Shown: piece after piece, positions 7,373 through 16,126 of the stretch
Numbering within the stretch: the first letter of the stretch is position 1
Layout of the letters: each line of letters begins with the position of its first letter
Source of the DNA: Sphingomonas sp. Leaf67
Lineage (GTDB): Bacteria > Pseudomonadota > Alphaproteobacteria > Sphingomonadales > Sphingomonadaceae
DNA: 64,000 nt
Direction of reading: 5' to 3'
Assembly (NCBI RefSeq): GCF_001421965.1
Contig: NZ_LMLP01000024.1
Location: 124,001-188,000 of the forward strand
The notes under the pieces: generated by a model
What the model was told of the DNA's origin: nothing
The model's database searches: none
Seen by the model: only the letters and a program-made list of their open reading frames with translations
Position numbers and translations under genes: made by a program

Positions 7373-8427
7373 CTGGATATCCTTCGTATTCCCGCGCAGG
7401 CGGGGATCCAGAGTCCCGGCCGTCGTCGCCTGTTTCCGGCAACCCTGGATCGCCGCCTGCTCAAGGATCCGGCTGGGGGCTGGCGCGGCGCTCTCTGCTG
7501 TGCGCCGGGATGGCGGTCGGCGTAGCCAGTGCCTTCCCCACCTTGGCCCAACCGGGTTCCGCCCCCCTCACCTACCGCCCGATCTGGCCGGGCGCTGCGC
7601 CGGGTGGCGAACGGGTGACCGAGGCGGAACAGGAAATCCCACGGTCGCCGACCGGTCCGAAGGACGACACCGCGTTCCTGCACGTCCGTACCCCGACCAT
7701 GGCGCATATCGCCCCGGCCAAGCCCAACGGCGCGGCCATCCTGTTGGTCCCGGGCGGCGGCTATCTTCGCGTCGCGATCGGCAATGGCGGACGGGCGCTG
7801 CTCCAGTTCTTCGCAGAGCAAGGGTATCACGCCTACCTGCTGAAATACCGTCTGCCCGGCGATCCATGGGCGGCCGGGCCGGATGCGCCGTTGCAGGATG
7901 CCCAGCGCGCGCTACGGCTCATCAAGGCCGAGGCGAAGGCCAATGCAGTCGCGATCGACCGGATCGGGGTGATGGGATTTTCGGCGGGCGGGCATCTGGC
8001 GGCGATGCTGGCATATCGTAGCGACGAAACCTATCGTCCGGTCGATGCCGCCGATGCACAGCCGCTGGGCATACGGGTGGCCGGGTTGCTGTATCCGGTG
8101 GTGCTGATGGGTGCGCCGGGCACGCACAGGGGATCGCAGGATCAACTGCTTGGCAAGGACCCGACGCCGGAGAAGGCGTTGCGCGCCCGCACCGATGCCC
8201 GGATCAACGCGGCCAGCCCGCCGACCTTCATCGCCCACGCGATCGACGACAGGGTGGTCAGCGTCGACAACGGCCTCGCGCTGCTGGCTGCGCTGCGGCA
8301 GGCGAAACGGCCGGCGGAAGCGTATCTTCCTGAAATTGGTGGCCACGGCTTCGGCGTGATGCTGGATGGCCAGCCGGCCCCGTGGACGAAGCTGTTCTTC
8401 GCCTTCGCCAAGCGGCACGGGCTATGA
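7363..8427 (+). CDS. Exported alpha/beta-hydrolase, acetyl-esterase-like, repeat-extended N-terminus
   Basis: An alpha/beta hydrolase of the BD-FAE / xylan-esterase type: the oxyanion region is VPGGGYLRVAIGN, the nucleophile elbow is GFSAGGHLAAM, the acid Asp is probably in IDDRVVSVDN and the His in GGHGFGV. It likely removes acetyl groups from plant polysaccharide fragments after export. A Tat-like signal (LARRSLLCAGMAVG) begins near residue 40. The only upstream start codon in frame, ATG at 7363, overlaps the preceding stop region and translates through a palindromic repeat (7389-7466). The true start is therefore uncertain: ATG 7363 gives 354 residues, and ATG 7510 would give 305 but cut into the signal. 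Followed by lutA with a 4-base overlap. Confidence 0.75.
   Translation: MPVTGYPSYSRAGGDPESRPSSPVSGNPGSPPAQGSGWGLARRSLLCAGMAVGVASAFPTLAQPGSAPLTYRPIWPGAAPGGERVTEAEQEIPRSPTGPKDDTAFLHVRTPTMAHIAPAKPNGAAILLVPGGGYLRVAIGNGGRALLQFFAEQGYHAYLLKYRLPGDPWAAGPDAPLQDAQRALRLIKAEAKANAVAIDRIGVMGFSAGGHLAAMLAYRSDETYRPVDAADAQPLGIRVAGLLYPVVLMGAPGTHRGSQDQLLGKDPTPEKALRARTDARINAASPPTFIAHAIDDRVVSVDNGLALLAALRQAKRPAEAYLPEIGGHGFGVMLDGQPAPWTKLFFAFAKRHGL
7389..7466. repeat. Palindromic repeat element inside an esterase N-terminus
   Basis: Left arm 7389-7416 (ATTCCCGCGCAGGCGGGGAT, then CCAGAGTC) and right arm 7441-7466 (ACCCTGGATCGCCGCCTGC, then TCAAGG) are imperfect inverted repeats about the GC-rich centre. Its form resembles the GATCC-containing dispersed palindromes of sphingomonads, and a related hairpin element lies at 59645-59755. 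Here it falls in frame at the beginning of the hydrolase gene, encoding a low-complexity Gly/Pro/Ser segment ahead of the signal peptide. Confidence 0.65.
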
Positions 8428-9179
8428 GCAGGCCGTCGGTCGCGCTGTTCGTCACCTGTCTGGTCGATGCGATGCGGCCGGCGATCGGCTTTGCCAGCCT
8501 GAAGGTGCTGGAAGAGGCGGGTTTCGACGTGATCGTGCCGCCGGACCAGACCTGTTGCGGCCAACCCGCGTTTAATTCAGGCGACCGCGACGGGGCAGTG
8601 GCGATCGCGAAGGCGACGATCGTCTGCCTCGAACCCTACGACGCAATCGTCGTGCCGAGCGGGTCCTGCGGCGGGACGATCAAGGTCCATTATCCCGAAA
8701 TGTTCGCCGACGATCCGGCATGGCTGGCGCGGGCCGAGGCCATCGCTGCCAGGACACACGAAATCCTGTCGTTCCTCGACGCACAGGGCTGGCGGCCCGA
8801 CGGGGTCGGCCTGCAGACGAGCGCCGCCTATCACGACAGTTGTTCGGGATTGCGCGAACTGGGCATCAAGCGCCAGCCGCGAACGCTGCTCTCGGCGGTC
8901 GCCGGTCTCGACCAGCTGCCGCTCAAAGGGGCCGAGACCTGCTGCGGATTCGGTGGCACCTTCTGCGTCAAATATCCGGCGATTTCGAATGCGGTAGTCG
9001 AGGAAAAGGCGCAGGCGATCGAGAACAGCGGCGCGGCACTGTTGTTGGCGGGCGATCTGGGGTGCCTGATGAACATGGCGGGCAAGCTGCACCGGCGCGG
9101 CAGCAGCGTCCGGGCGTTCCATACCATCGAGATTCTCGCCGGTATGGGCGATGGCCCGGCGATCGGTGAGCCGGCATGA
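8424..9179 (+). CDS. lutA: L-lactate dehydrogenase complex protein LutA (CCG-domain)
   Basis: A 251-residue protein with two cysteine-rich CCG domains, as in LutA/GlcF-type subunits. The first has FVTCLVDAM, QTCCGQPAFNSG and PSGSCGG; the second has HDSCSGLREL, ETCCGFGGTFC and GDLGCLMNM. Family members form, with LutB and LutC, a cytoplasmic iron-sulfur complex that oxidises L-lactate to pyruvate. The ATG at 8424 overlaps the upstream stop by 4 bases (ATGA), and lutB overlaps the 3' end likewise. L-lactate is an end product of the rhamnose pathway encoded next door, so this location makes metabolic sense. Confidence 0.9.
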   Translation: MSRPSVALFVTCLVDAMRPAIGFASLKVLEEAGFDVIVPPDQTCCGQPAFNSGDRDGAVAIAKATIVCLEPYDAIVVPSGSCGGTIKVHYPEMFADDPAWLARAEAIAARTHEILSFLDAQGWRPDGVGLQTSAAYHDSCSGLRELGIKRQPRTLLSAVAGLDQLPLKGAETCCGFGGTFCVKYPAISNAVVEEKAQAIENSGAALLLAGDLGCLMNMAGKLHRRGSSVRAFHTIEILAGMGDGPAIGEPA

Positions 9180-10570
9180 GCTTTGGCCAACGCGTCGAAC
9201 TGGCGCTGGCCGATCCGGTGCTGAAGGTCGCGGTCGAGCGCACCGCCGGCACCGCCGAGGCGAAGCGGGCGGCGGCGGTCGAGGCGTTTCCGGCATTCGA
9301 GGATGCGCGGACGCGGGCGGCGGCGATCAAGGACCATGTGATCGCGCATCTCGGTCACTATCTGGAGATGTTCGAGGCGAACGCGATTGCGGCTGGCGCG
9401 CAGGTCCATTGGGCGCGCACCGCCGATGAGGCCGCGACGATCGTCATCGACCTGTGCCGCAAGGCGGGTGCGACGTCGGTCGCGCGTTCCAAATCGATGC
9501 TGGGGGAGGAAATCGGCCTGCACCATGCGCTGGCCGAGGCGGGGATCGAGCGGGTCGAGACCGACCTTGCCGAACATATCATCCAGCTGGCGGGCGAACG
9601 GCCGTCGCACATTGTATGGCCGGCGATGCACAAGACGCGCGAGCAGGTGTCGGCGCTGTTCCGCGCGAAGCATCGCGACCCGCATGTCGAGGAAACGATC
9701 GCGGCGATGGCCGAAAGTGCGCGGCGGCATCTTCGCAGCCAGATGCTGGGGGCCGATGTCGGCATCTCCGGCGCGAACTTTCTGATCGCCGACAGCGGCA
9801 GCGTCTGCACCGTCACCAACGAAGGCAATGCCGAACTGTCGATCGTCCCGCCGCGTGTCCATATCGTGACGGCGGGGATCGAAAAGATCGTGCCGTCGCT
9901 GCCCCATGCCATCCATATGCTCAGGATGCTGGCGCGATCGGCGACCGGCGCGGCGCTGACCCAATATACGACCTTCTATACCGGGCCGAAGCGCAATGGC
10001 GATCGCGACGGGCCGGAGGAAATGCATATCGTACTGGTCGACAATGGCCGCAGCGCGATGGCCGCCGATGCGGCATTGAAGGAGATGCTGCGCTGTATCC
10101 GGTGCGGGGCGTGCATGAACCATTGCGTCGTGTTCCGGCAGGTCGGCGGCCATGCCTATGGCGGCACCTATCCGGGGCCGATGGGGGCGGTGCTGACCCC
10201 GGCGCTCGACGGATTGTCGGCCAATCGCGATCTGGCCCACGCCTGCACGATGAACGGGCGGTGTCAGGAGGTCTGCCCGGTCAAGATCCCCCTCCCCACG
10301 CTGTTGCGCGGATGGCGCGAGAAAAGCTGGCGCGAGGGGCTGGAACCGGTGTCGATGCGGCAGGGCCTCGGCATCTGGCGGCGGGCGGTGCTGCGGCCAC
10401 GGCTGTATCGCATCGCGAGCAGCGCAGCCGTACGCGCGATGCGGGTCATGACACGACAGGGCTGGATCACGCGCCTGCCCTTTGCCGCCGCGTGGACGAA
10501 GTATCGCGACATGCCCGCGCCCGAAGGCGGTACCTTCACGGCGCAATATGCCAAGGGGCGACGGCGATGA
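9176..10570 (+). CDS. lutB: L-lactate dehydrogenase complex protein LutB
   Basis: A 464-residue iron-sulfur subunit of the L-lactate oxidation complex. The N-terminal two thirds form the LUD domain, with TSVARSKSMLGEEIGLHHAL near residue 105 and NEGNAELSIVPPRVHI near residue 220. Then come two ferredoxin-like cysteine clusters, CIRCGACMNHC near residue 305 and ACTMNGRCQEVCPVKIPLP near residue 355. Length is usual for LutB. Start and stop overlap lutA and lutC by 4 bases each, pointing to one transcript and equal dosage. Confidence 0.92.
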   Translation: MSFGQRVELALADPVLKVAVERTAGTAEAKRAAAVEAFPAFEDARTRAAAIKDHVIAHLGHYLEMFEANAIAAGAQVHWARTADEAATIVIDLCRKAGATSVARSKSMLGEEIGLHHALAEAGIERVETDLAEHIIQLAGERPSHIVWPAMHKTREQVSALFRAKHRDPHVEETIAAMAESARRHLRSQMLGADVGISGANFLIADSGSVCTVTNEGNAELSIVPPRVHIVTAGIEKIVPSLPHAIHMLRMLARSATGAALTQYTTFYTGPKRNGDRDGPEEMHIVLVDNGRSAMAADAALKEMLRCIRCGACMNHCVVFRQVGGHAYGGTYPGPMGAVLTPALDGLSANRDLAHACTMNGRCQEVCPVKIPLPTLLRGWREKSWREGLEPVSMRQGLGIWRRAVLRPRLYRIASSAAVRAMRVMTRQGWITRLPFAAAWTKYRDMPAPEGGTFTAQYAKGRRR

Positions 10571-11178
10571 ACGCGCGCGACACGATTCTCGGCAAGCTGC
10601 GGGCGACCGTACCCGTCGATCTAACGGCGCGGGCGGCGGCGCTGGTGGCGGGAAGCGAGCGCCCCCCCGAGCCCGCCGGTTCGCTGGTCGAACGCTTCGT
10701 GCTGCGGTTGGCGGGGCCGAGCGTGTCGGCGACGTTCGACCGGATCGATGCTGCCGATGCCCTGCCCGATGCGGTTCGGCGCTATCTTGCGGCGCAGGCG
10801 CTGCCCGCCGCGCTCTATCTGCCGCCCGATCCGCATGTCGCCGCGCTCGACTGGCACGGCTTCCAGATCGATCAGGAGGCCGCCCCCGATCAGGGCGCTG
10901 CGCTGGCGGTTGCCAAGGCGGGAGTGGCGGAGAGCGGGTCGCTGGTGTTCGAAACCGGACCACAGGCACCGATGCTGCCGAACTTTCTGACGCTCCATCA
11001 TATCGTCGTGCTGGCGCAAGCGGACCTGGTCGCGACGCTGGAGGATATTCCGGCCGATCTGGCGGGGCATCGCGCGCATTACTGGGTCACCGGCGTGTCG
11101 GGGACGACCGACATCGAAGGGCAGTATGTCCGCGGGGCGCATGGACCGCGGTTTTTGCATGTCGTGCTGATGGGCTGA
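10567..11178 (+). CDS. lutC: L-lactate dehydrogenase complex protein LutC (LUD domain)
   Basis: A 203-residue LUD-domain protein, third subunit of the L-lactate oxidation complex. Typical C-terminal features are AESGSLVFETG, LPNFLTLHHIVVL and GVSGTTDIEGQYVRGAHGP. The ATG at 10567 overlaps the lutB stop (ATGA); in-frame sequence upstream is only a shadow of lutB. It is the last gene of the rightward rhamnose-lactate arm and is followed by a palindromic repeat. No lactate permease is seen, consistent with lactate being produced inside the cell. Confidence 0.9.
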   Translation: MNARDTILGKLRATVPVDLTARAAALVAGSERPPEPAGSLVERFVLRLAGPSVSATFDRIDAADALPDAVRRYLAAQALPAALYLPPDPHVAALDWHGFQIDQEAAPDQGAALAVAKAGVAESGSLVFETGPQAPMLPNFLTLHHIVVLAQADLVATLEDIPADLAGHRAHYWVTGVSGTTDIEGQYVRGAHGPRFLHVVLMG

Positions 11179-11197
11179 GGGCGACGATCCCCCCTTT

Positions 11198-11380
11198 CCC
11201 GTTTGCTTCGAGCGGAGGTTCGAGCCTGTCGAGAACCGAAGTCGACAAGGGGGTGCCCATAGCGACCCGTTCTCGACGAGGTTCGGGCCGAATTGTCCCC
11301 CTTATAATTCTGGACCATGCGGGGCATGGTCCATCCGAGCCTTTTCTCGACTTCGCTCGAAGCTGCTCGAACCCAACGGG
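11198..11380. repeat. Imperfect inverted-repeat element, copy 2, with internal hairpin
   Basis: The left arm (CCCGTTTGCTTCGAGCGG and onward, to TCGAGAACCG) and right arm (TTCTCGACTTCGCTCGAAGC through CCCAACGGG) match copy 1 at 1834-1956 closely. The centre is about 60 bases longer and contains a perfect hairpin (11312-11332, arms of 9, loop GGG) followed by no long T tract. The two copies bracket most of the rhamnose-lactate cluster. Confidence 0.75.
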
Positions 11381-11464
11381 AGGAAGATGGAAACGGCCGC
11401 TCAACAAAGCATTGCGGCATTAATCACGCGCTAACCCGATGGTAACCGGAACGACGCATCGCAC

Positions 11465-11475
11465 GCATACGTATT
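11465..11475. promoter_or_regulatory. Candidate LacI-type operator GCATACGTATT before glgP
   Basis: The 11-mer GCATACGTATT, with an 8-base perfect palindrome ATACGTAT and the central CG typical of LacI-family operators, lies about 60 bases before the glgP start. The identical 11-mer occurs once more, at 32014-32024 between the TonB receptor gene and the LacI gene. I noticed no further copy. Binding by that LacI protein is an inference. Confidence 0.5.
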
Positions 11476-11535
11476 GCGCGTGACAAGCGTTCGACAATCG
11501 ATACTGTCGTTCCGACCCTGTTCAGAGGAACCTGC

Positions 11536-13965
11536 GTGACTCAGCCTGCCCTCTCCGCCGTTTCCCCTACGTCCCCGCCGCTCGCCGACGCGATCCTCGA
11601 AACGCTGGTCCATCGCATCGGCAAGGATGCGCAGGCCGCCCTGCCACATGACTGGCTGGCAGCGACGATCCTGACCGTGCGCAACGACATCATCGAACGC
11701 TGGATGGCGTCGAGCAAGGAAGCCCATGCCGCCGGGGCGAAGAAGGTCTATTATCTAAGCCTCGAATTCCTGATCGGGCGGCTGTTGCGCGATGCGATCG
11801 CCAATCTGTCGCGGACCGACGAGGTGCGCGAGGCGCTGGCGTCGCTGGGCGTCAACCTGTCCGATCTGGAGGGTGAGGAACCCGATGCCGCCCTCGGTAA
11901 CGGTGGTCTCGGACGATTGGCGGCTTGCTTCATGGAGAGCCTCGCGAGCCTCGACCTGCCGGCGTACGGCTATGGCATCCGTTATGTGAACGGCATGTTC
12001 CGCCAGCGGATCGACAATGGCTGGCAGATCGAGCTGCCCGAAACGTGGTTGCGCCACGGCAATCCATGGGAGTTCGAACGGCGCGAGAGCAATTATCGCA
12101 TCGGTTTCGGCGGTGAAGTGGTCGGCGACGAGAATGGCGACATTCACTGGATGCCGAGCGAAAGCGTCGAGGCGGTAGCGGTCGATACCCCGGTGATCGG
12201 CTGGCGCGGGGCGCGGGTCAATACGTTGCGGCTGTGGACCGCGCGGGCGCGCGATCCGATCCGGCTCGACCGGTTCAATGCCGGCGATCACGAAGGCGCA
12301 CTGGCCGCTTCGGTGCGCGCCGACACGCTGGTCCGCGTCCTGTATCCGGCGGACTCGACGCCGGCCGGACAGGAATTGCGGCTGCGGCAGGAATATTTCT
12401 TCTCCTCGGCATCGATCCAGGACATCGTCCGTCGGCACGTCCAGTATTTCGGTGACATCCGCACCCTGCCCGACAAGGCTGCGATCCAGTTGAACGATAC
12501 CCACCCGGCGGTGTCGGTTGCGGAGTTGATGCGCATCCTGATCGACGACCATGCGCTCGATTTCGACGGCGCGTGGGAGATTACCAAGGCGACGTTCGGC
12601 TATACCAATCACACGCTGCTGCCCGAGGCGCTCGAAAGCTGGCCGCTCCCCCTGTTCGAACGGCTGCTGCCGCGACACATGCAGATCGTCTATGCGATCA
12701 ATGCGAAGGTGCTGCGCGAGGCGCGGACTCAGGGGCAGGACGATCGCGCGATCTCCGCGATCAGCCTGATCGACGAAGGCGGCGAGCGGCGCGTACGGAT
12801 GGCAAACCTCGCCTTCACCGGCAGCCACAGCGTCAACGGCGTCGCGGCGCTGCACACCGACCTGATGAAACAGACGGTGTTCGCCGACCTGCACCGCCTG
12901 TATCCCGACCGGATCAACAACAAGACCAACGGCATCACCCCGCGCCGCTGGCTGTTCGAAAGCAATCCGGGGCTGACCGCGCTGATCCGCGAGGCGATCG
13001 GCGACGGCTTCCTCGACGATGCGACCAGGCTGGCCGACCTGAAACCCTTCGCCGCCGATGCCGCGTTCCGCGAGAAGTTCGAGGGCGTGAAGCGCGCCAA
13101 CAAGGTCCGGCTGTCGCAACATCTGCGCGAGGTGATGGGCGTCCGCCTCGATCCCGACGCGATGTTCGACGTGCAGGTGAAGCGCATCCACGAATATAAG
13201 CGCCAGTTGCTCAATATCCTCGAAACGGTGGCGCTGTACGACCAGATCCGCAGCCAGCCGGACAAGGACTGGACGCCCCGCGTGAAACTGTTCGCGGGCA
13301 AGGCGGCGTCGAGCTATCATAACGCCAAGCTCATCATCAAACTGGCCAATGACGTCGCGCGCCGGGTCAATGCGGACCCGGCGGTGCGCGGGCTGCTGCG
13401 CGTGGCGTTCGTGCCGAACTACAATGTTTCGCTCGCCGAACTCATCATGCCTGCCGCCGACCTGTCCGAACAGATCAGCACCGCCGGCATGGAAGCATCG
13501 GGCACCGGCAACATGAAGCTGGCGCTGAACGGCGCACTGACCATCGGCACGCTGGACGGGGCCAATGTCGAAATCCGCGACCATGTCGGCGCGGACGACA
13601 TCATCATCTTCGGCCTGACCGCCGATCAGGTCGCCGAGAAGCGCGCCAATGGCTATGACCCGCGCGAGGCGATCGCCGCCTCCCGCGAGTTGCAGCAGGC
13701 GCTGTCGGCGATCAAAAGCGGCGTGTTCAGCCATGACGATCCGGGCCGCTATGCCGGGCTGATCGAAGGGCTCGAGAATAGCGACTGGTTCCTGTGCTGC
13801 GCCGATTTCGACAGCTATGCGCAGGCACAGCGCGACGTCGACGCGCGCTGGGCCGACCGGGCCGGCTGGAACGCCAGCGCGATCCGCAATGTCGGCGGGG
13901 TCGGCTGGTTCTCGTCCGACCGAACGATCAGCGAATATGCCCGCGATATCTGGAAAGTAATGTGA
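11536..13965 (+). CDS. glgP: Glycogen/maltodextrin phosphorylase (GT35)
   Basis: An 809-residue cytoplasmic phosphorylase that releases glucose 1-phosphate from alpha-1,4-glucan ends using phosphate and pyridoxal phosphate. The pyridoxal phosphate lysine is in EASGTGNMKLALNGALTIG near residue 660; other family blocks are YYLSLEFLIGR, ALGNGGLGRLAACFMES and KRIHEYKRQLLN. Length is normal (about 800). The start is GTG at 11536 with AGAGGA seven bases upstream. It is first in a tight glgPBCAX operon: its stop overlaps the glgB start by 4 bases. The candidate LacI operator upstream would tie its expression to maltodextrin availability. Confidence 0.94.
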   Translation: MTQPALSAVSPTSPPLADAILETLVHRIGKDAQAALPHDWLAATILTVRNDIIERWMASSKEAHAAGAKKVYYLSLEFLIGRLLRDAIANLSRTDEVREALASLGVNLSDLEGEEPDAALGNGGLGRLAACFMESLASLDLPAYGYGIRYVNGMFRQRIDNGWQIELPETWLRHGNPWEFERRESNYRIGFGGEVVGDENGDIHWMPSESVEAVAVDTPVIGWRGARVNTLRLWTARARDPIRLDRFNAGDHEGALAASVRADTLVRVLYPADSTPAGQELRLRQEYFFSSASIQDIVRRHVQYFGDIRTLPDKAAIQLNDTHPAVSVAELMRILIDDHALDFDGAWEITKATFGYTNHTLLPEALESWPLPLFERLLPRHMQIVYAINAKVLREARTQGQDDRAISAISLIDEGGERRVRMANLAFTGSHSVNGVAALHTDLMKQTVFADLHRLYPDRINNKTNGITPRRWLFESNPGLTALIREAIGDGFLDDATRLADLKPFAADAAFREKFEGVKRANKVRLSQHLREVMGVRLDPDAMFDVQVKRIHEYKRQLLNILETVALYDQIRSQPDKDWTPRVKLFAGKAASSYHNAKLIIKLANDVARRVNADPAVRGLLRVAFVPNYNVSLAELIMPAADLSEQISTAGMEASGTGNMKLALNGALTIGTLDGANVEIRDHVGADDIIIFGLTADQVAEKRANGYDPREAIAASRELQQALSAIKSGVFSHDDPGRYAGLIEGLENSDWFLCCADFDSYAQAQRDVDARWADRAGWNASAIRNVGGVGWFSSDRTISEYARDIWKVM

Positions 13966-16112
13966 AGCCGCCGGCCGACGCCGTCGCGGCGCTGCTCGCG
14001 GGGCGTCACGCCGATCCTTTCGCGCTGCTGGGGCCGCACGCCGGTCCGGAGGGTACGTTCGTGCGCGCATGGTTGCCGAATGCGCAGAAGGTGCTGGCGC
14101 ACGACCTGTCGGGCAAGCTGCTGGGCGAGTTGCGACCGGTCGGCGACGGCATCGTCGAGGGGATGATCGACGGCCCGCCCCAGCCGATGCTCTACTACGC
14201 GCGCGGCGGTGCCGGCGAATGGTGGATCAAGGACCCCTATTCGTTCGGGCCGGTGCTGGGGCCGACCGACGATTTCCTGATCGCCGAAGGTACGCACCTG
14301 CGGCTGCACGACAAGCTCGGCGCACATCCGATCCGGCATGAAGGTGCCGAAGGCATGCACTTCGCGGTCTGGGCCCCGAACGCCCAGGTCGTCAGCGTGG
14401 TCGGCGACTGGAACCATTGGGATGCGAAGCGTCATCCGATGCGGCGGCGAAGCGATGTTGGCGTGTGGGAAATCTTCCTGCCCGATGTCGGGCCGGGTCA
14501 GGCGTATAAATTCGCGATCATCGGCGCGGACGGGCAGCGATTGCCGCACAAGGCCGATCCGTTCGCCTTTGCCAGCGAACTGCGACCGGCAACGGCATCG
14601 CTGACGGCAGCGCCGCTCGATCACGACTGGCGCGACGGCGCGCACCGCGCGCATTGGGCATCGGTCGATCCGCGCCGTGTGCCGATCTCGATCTACGAAG
14701 TCCATGCCGGCAGTTGGCAGCGCGGCGACGATGGCTGGTTCCTGCCATGGGACCAACTGGCCGATCGACTGATCCCCTATATCGTCGACATGGGCTTTAC
14801 CCATATCGAGTTCCTGCCGATCAGCGAACATCCCTACGACCCGTCCTGGGGCTATCAGACGACCGGCCTTTATGCCCCCTCGGCGCGGTTCGGCGATGCG
14901 GCCGGGTTCGCGCGCTTCGTCGATGGCGCGCACAAGGCCGGCGTCGGCGTATTGCTCGACTGGGTGCCGGCCCATTTCCCGACCGATGCGCACGGACTGG
15001 CGCGGTTCGATGGTACCGCGCTGTACGAACATGACGATCCACGGCTGGGCTTCCACCCCGACTGGAACACCGCCATCTATAATTTCGGCCGCCGCGAAGT
15101 ATCGCAATTTCTCGTCAACAATGCGTTGTTCTGGGCCGAGCGCTATCATGTCGACGGACTGCGCGTGGATGCGGTCGCGTCGATGCTGTACCGCGACTAT
15201 TCGCGCAAGGATGGCGAATGGATCCCCAACGACGCCGGCGGGCGCGAAAACTGGGAGGCGGTCGAATTCCTGCGCGCCACCAACCGTGCGGTCTATCGTG
15301 ACCATCCCGGGTTTTTTACGGTTGCCGAGGAGTCGACGTCATGGCCCGGCGTGTCGAAACCGGCGCACGAAGGTGGTCTGGGCTTCGGGTTCAAATGGAA
15401 TATGGGGTTCATGCACGACACGCTCGCCTATATGGCGCGCGAGCCGGTGCATCGGTCGCATCATCACAATGAAATCACCTTCGGGCTGACCTACGCGTTC
15501 AGCGAAAACTTCGTCCTGCCGCTCAGCCACGACGAAGTCGTGCATGGCAAGGGATCGCTGCTGGCCAAGATGGCGGGCGACGACTGGCAGAAATTCGCCA
15601 ATTTGCGCGCCTATTATGCGCTGATGTGGGGCTATCCCGGCAAGAAGCTGTTGTTCATGGGACAGGAATTCGCACAGCGCCGCGAATGGTCCGAGGAACG
15701 CGCGCTCGATTGGGAATTGATGGACGCGCCCGCCCATCGCGGCGTCGCATCGCTGATCCGCGACCTGAACCGGCTGTATCGCGCGACGCCGGCGCTGCAC
15801 GCCCGCGACTGCGAGGGCGACGGGTTCGCCTGGGCCGTGGTCGACGACGCCGCCAATTCGGTGTTCGCCTGGGAGCGCCGGGCACCGGGCGAAGCGCCGG
15901 TACTGGTCGTCAGCAACCTCACCCCGATCCCGCGCGAAGGCTATCGCGTGCCGGTGTCGCAGGGCGGGCGCTGGCGGGAGATGCTGAACAGCGACGCCGC
16001 CGAATATTGCGGCGGCGGCATGGGCAATATGGGCGTTGTCGAAGCGACGGACGGGATGGTGACACTGACCCTGCCCCCGCTGGCAACGCTCTGGTTCGAA
16101 AACGAAAAATAA
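13962..16112 (+). CDS. glgB: 1,4-alpha-glucan branching enzyme (GH13)
   Basis: A 716-residue branching enzyme that makes alpha-1,6 branches in glycogen. An N-terminal early domain (DPFALLGPHAGPEG) precedes the CBM48 region (FAVWAPNAQVVSVVGDWNHW near residue 125) and the catalytic barrel. Catalytic residues are visible as GLRVDAVASM (nucleophile Asp), FFTVAEESTSWP (Glu) and LPLSHDEVVHGK (Asp). The GTG at 13962 overlaps the glgP stop (GTGA) and places the protein at normal length; no separate ribosome site is needed if coupled. Followed 14 bases later by glgC. Confidence 0.94.
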   Translation: MKPPADAVAALLAGRHADPFALLGPHAGPEGTFVRAWLPNAQKVLAHDLSGKLLGELRPVGDGIVEGMIDGPPQPMLYYARGGAGEWWIKDPYSFGPVLGPTDDFLIAEGTHLRLHDKLGAHPIRHEGAEGMHFAVWAPNAQVVSVVGDWNHWDAKRHPMRRRSDVGVWEIFLPDVGPGQAYKFAIIGADGQRLPHKADPFAFASELRPATASLTAAPLDHDWRDGAHRAHWASVDPRRVPISIYEVHAGSWQRGDDGWFLPWDQLADRLIPYIVDMGFTHIEFLPISEHPYDPSWGYQTTGLYAPSARFGDAAGFARFVDGAHKAGVGVLLDWVPAHFPTDAHGLARFDGTALYEHDDPRLGFHPDWNTAIYNFGRREVSQFLVNNALFWAERYHVDGLRVDAVASMLYRDYSRKDGEWIPNDAGGRENWEAVEFLRATNRAVYRDHPGFFTVAEESTSWPGVSKPAHEGGLGFGFKWNMGFMHDTLAYMAREPVHRSHHHNEITFGLTYAFSENFVLPLSHDEVVHGKGSLLAKMAGDDWQKFANLRAYYALMWGYPGKKLLFMGQEFAQRREWSEERALDWELMDAPAHRGVASLIRDLNRLYRATPALHARDCEGDGFAWAVVDDAANSVFAWERRAPGEAPVLVVSNLTPIPREGYRVPVSQGGRWREMLNSDAAEYCGGGMGNMGVVEATDGMVTLTLPPLATLWFENEK

Positions 16113-16126
16113 TCTGGGAGGGGTAC

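Larger units (their letters stand above)
11179..11535. other. 357-base intergenic region between lutC and glgP
   Basis: No gene is seen. The region holds inverted-repeat element copy 2 (11198-11380), including a perfect 9-base-arm hairpin GGACCATGC/GCATGGTCC at 11312-11332 that could end lut transcription. It also holds a candidate LacI operator at 11465-11475 and the ribosome site of glgP (AGAGGA at 11524-11529). A glgP promoter presumably lies around the operator, but I could not fix -35/-10 boxes. Confidence 0.7.

Noticed and set aside
11755..14070. A 771-codon open frame antisense to glgP
   Set aside because: It mirrors the glgP codons on the opposite strand, has Arg/Asp/His-rich composition typical of GC-rich shadows and shows no family motif.
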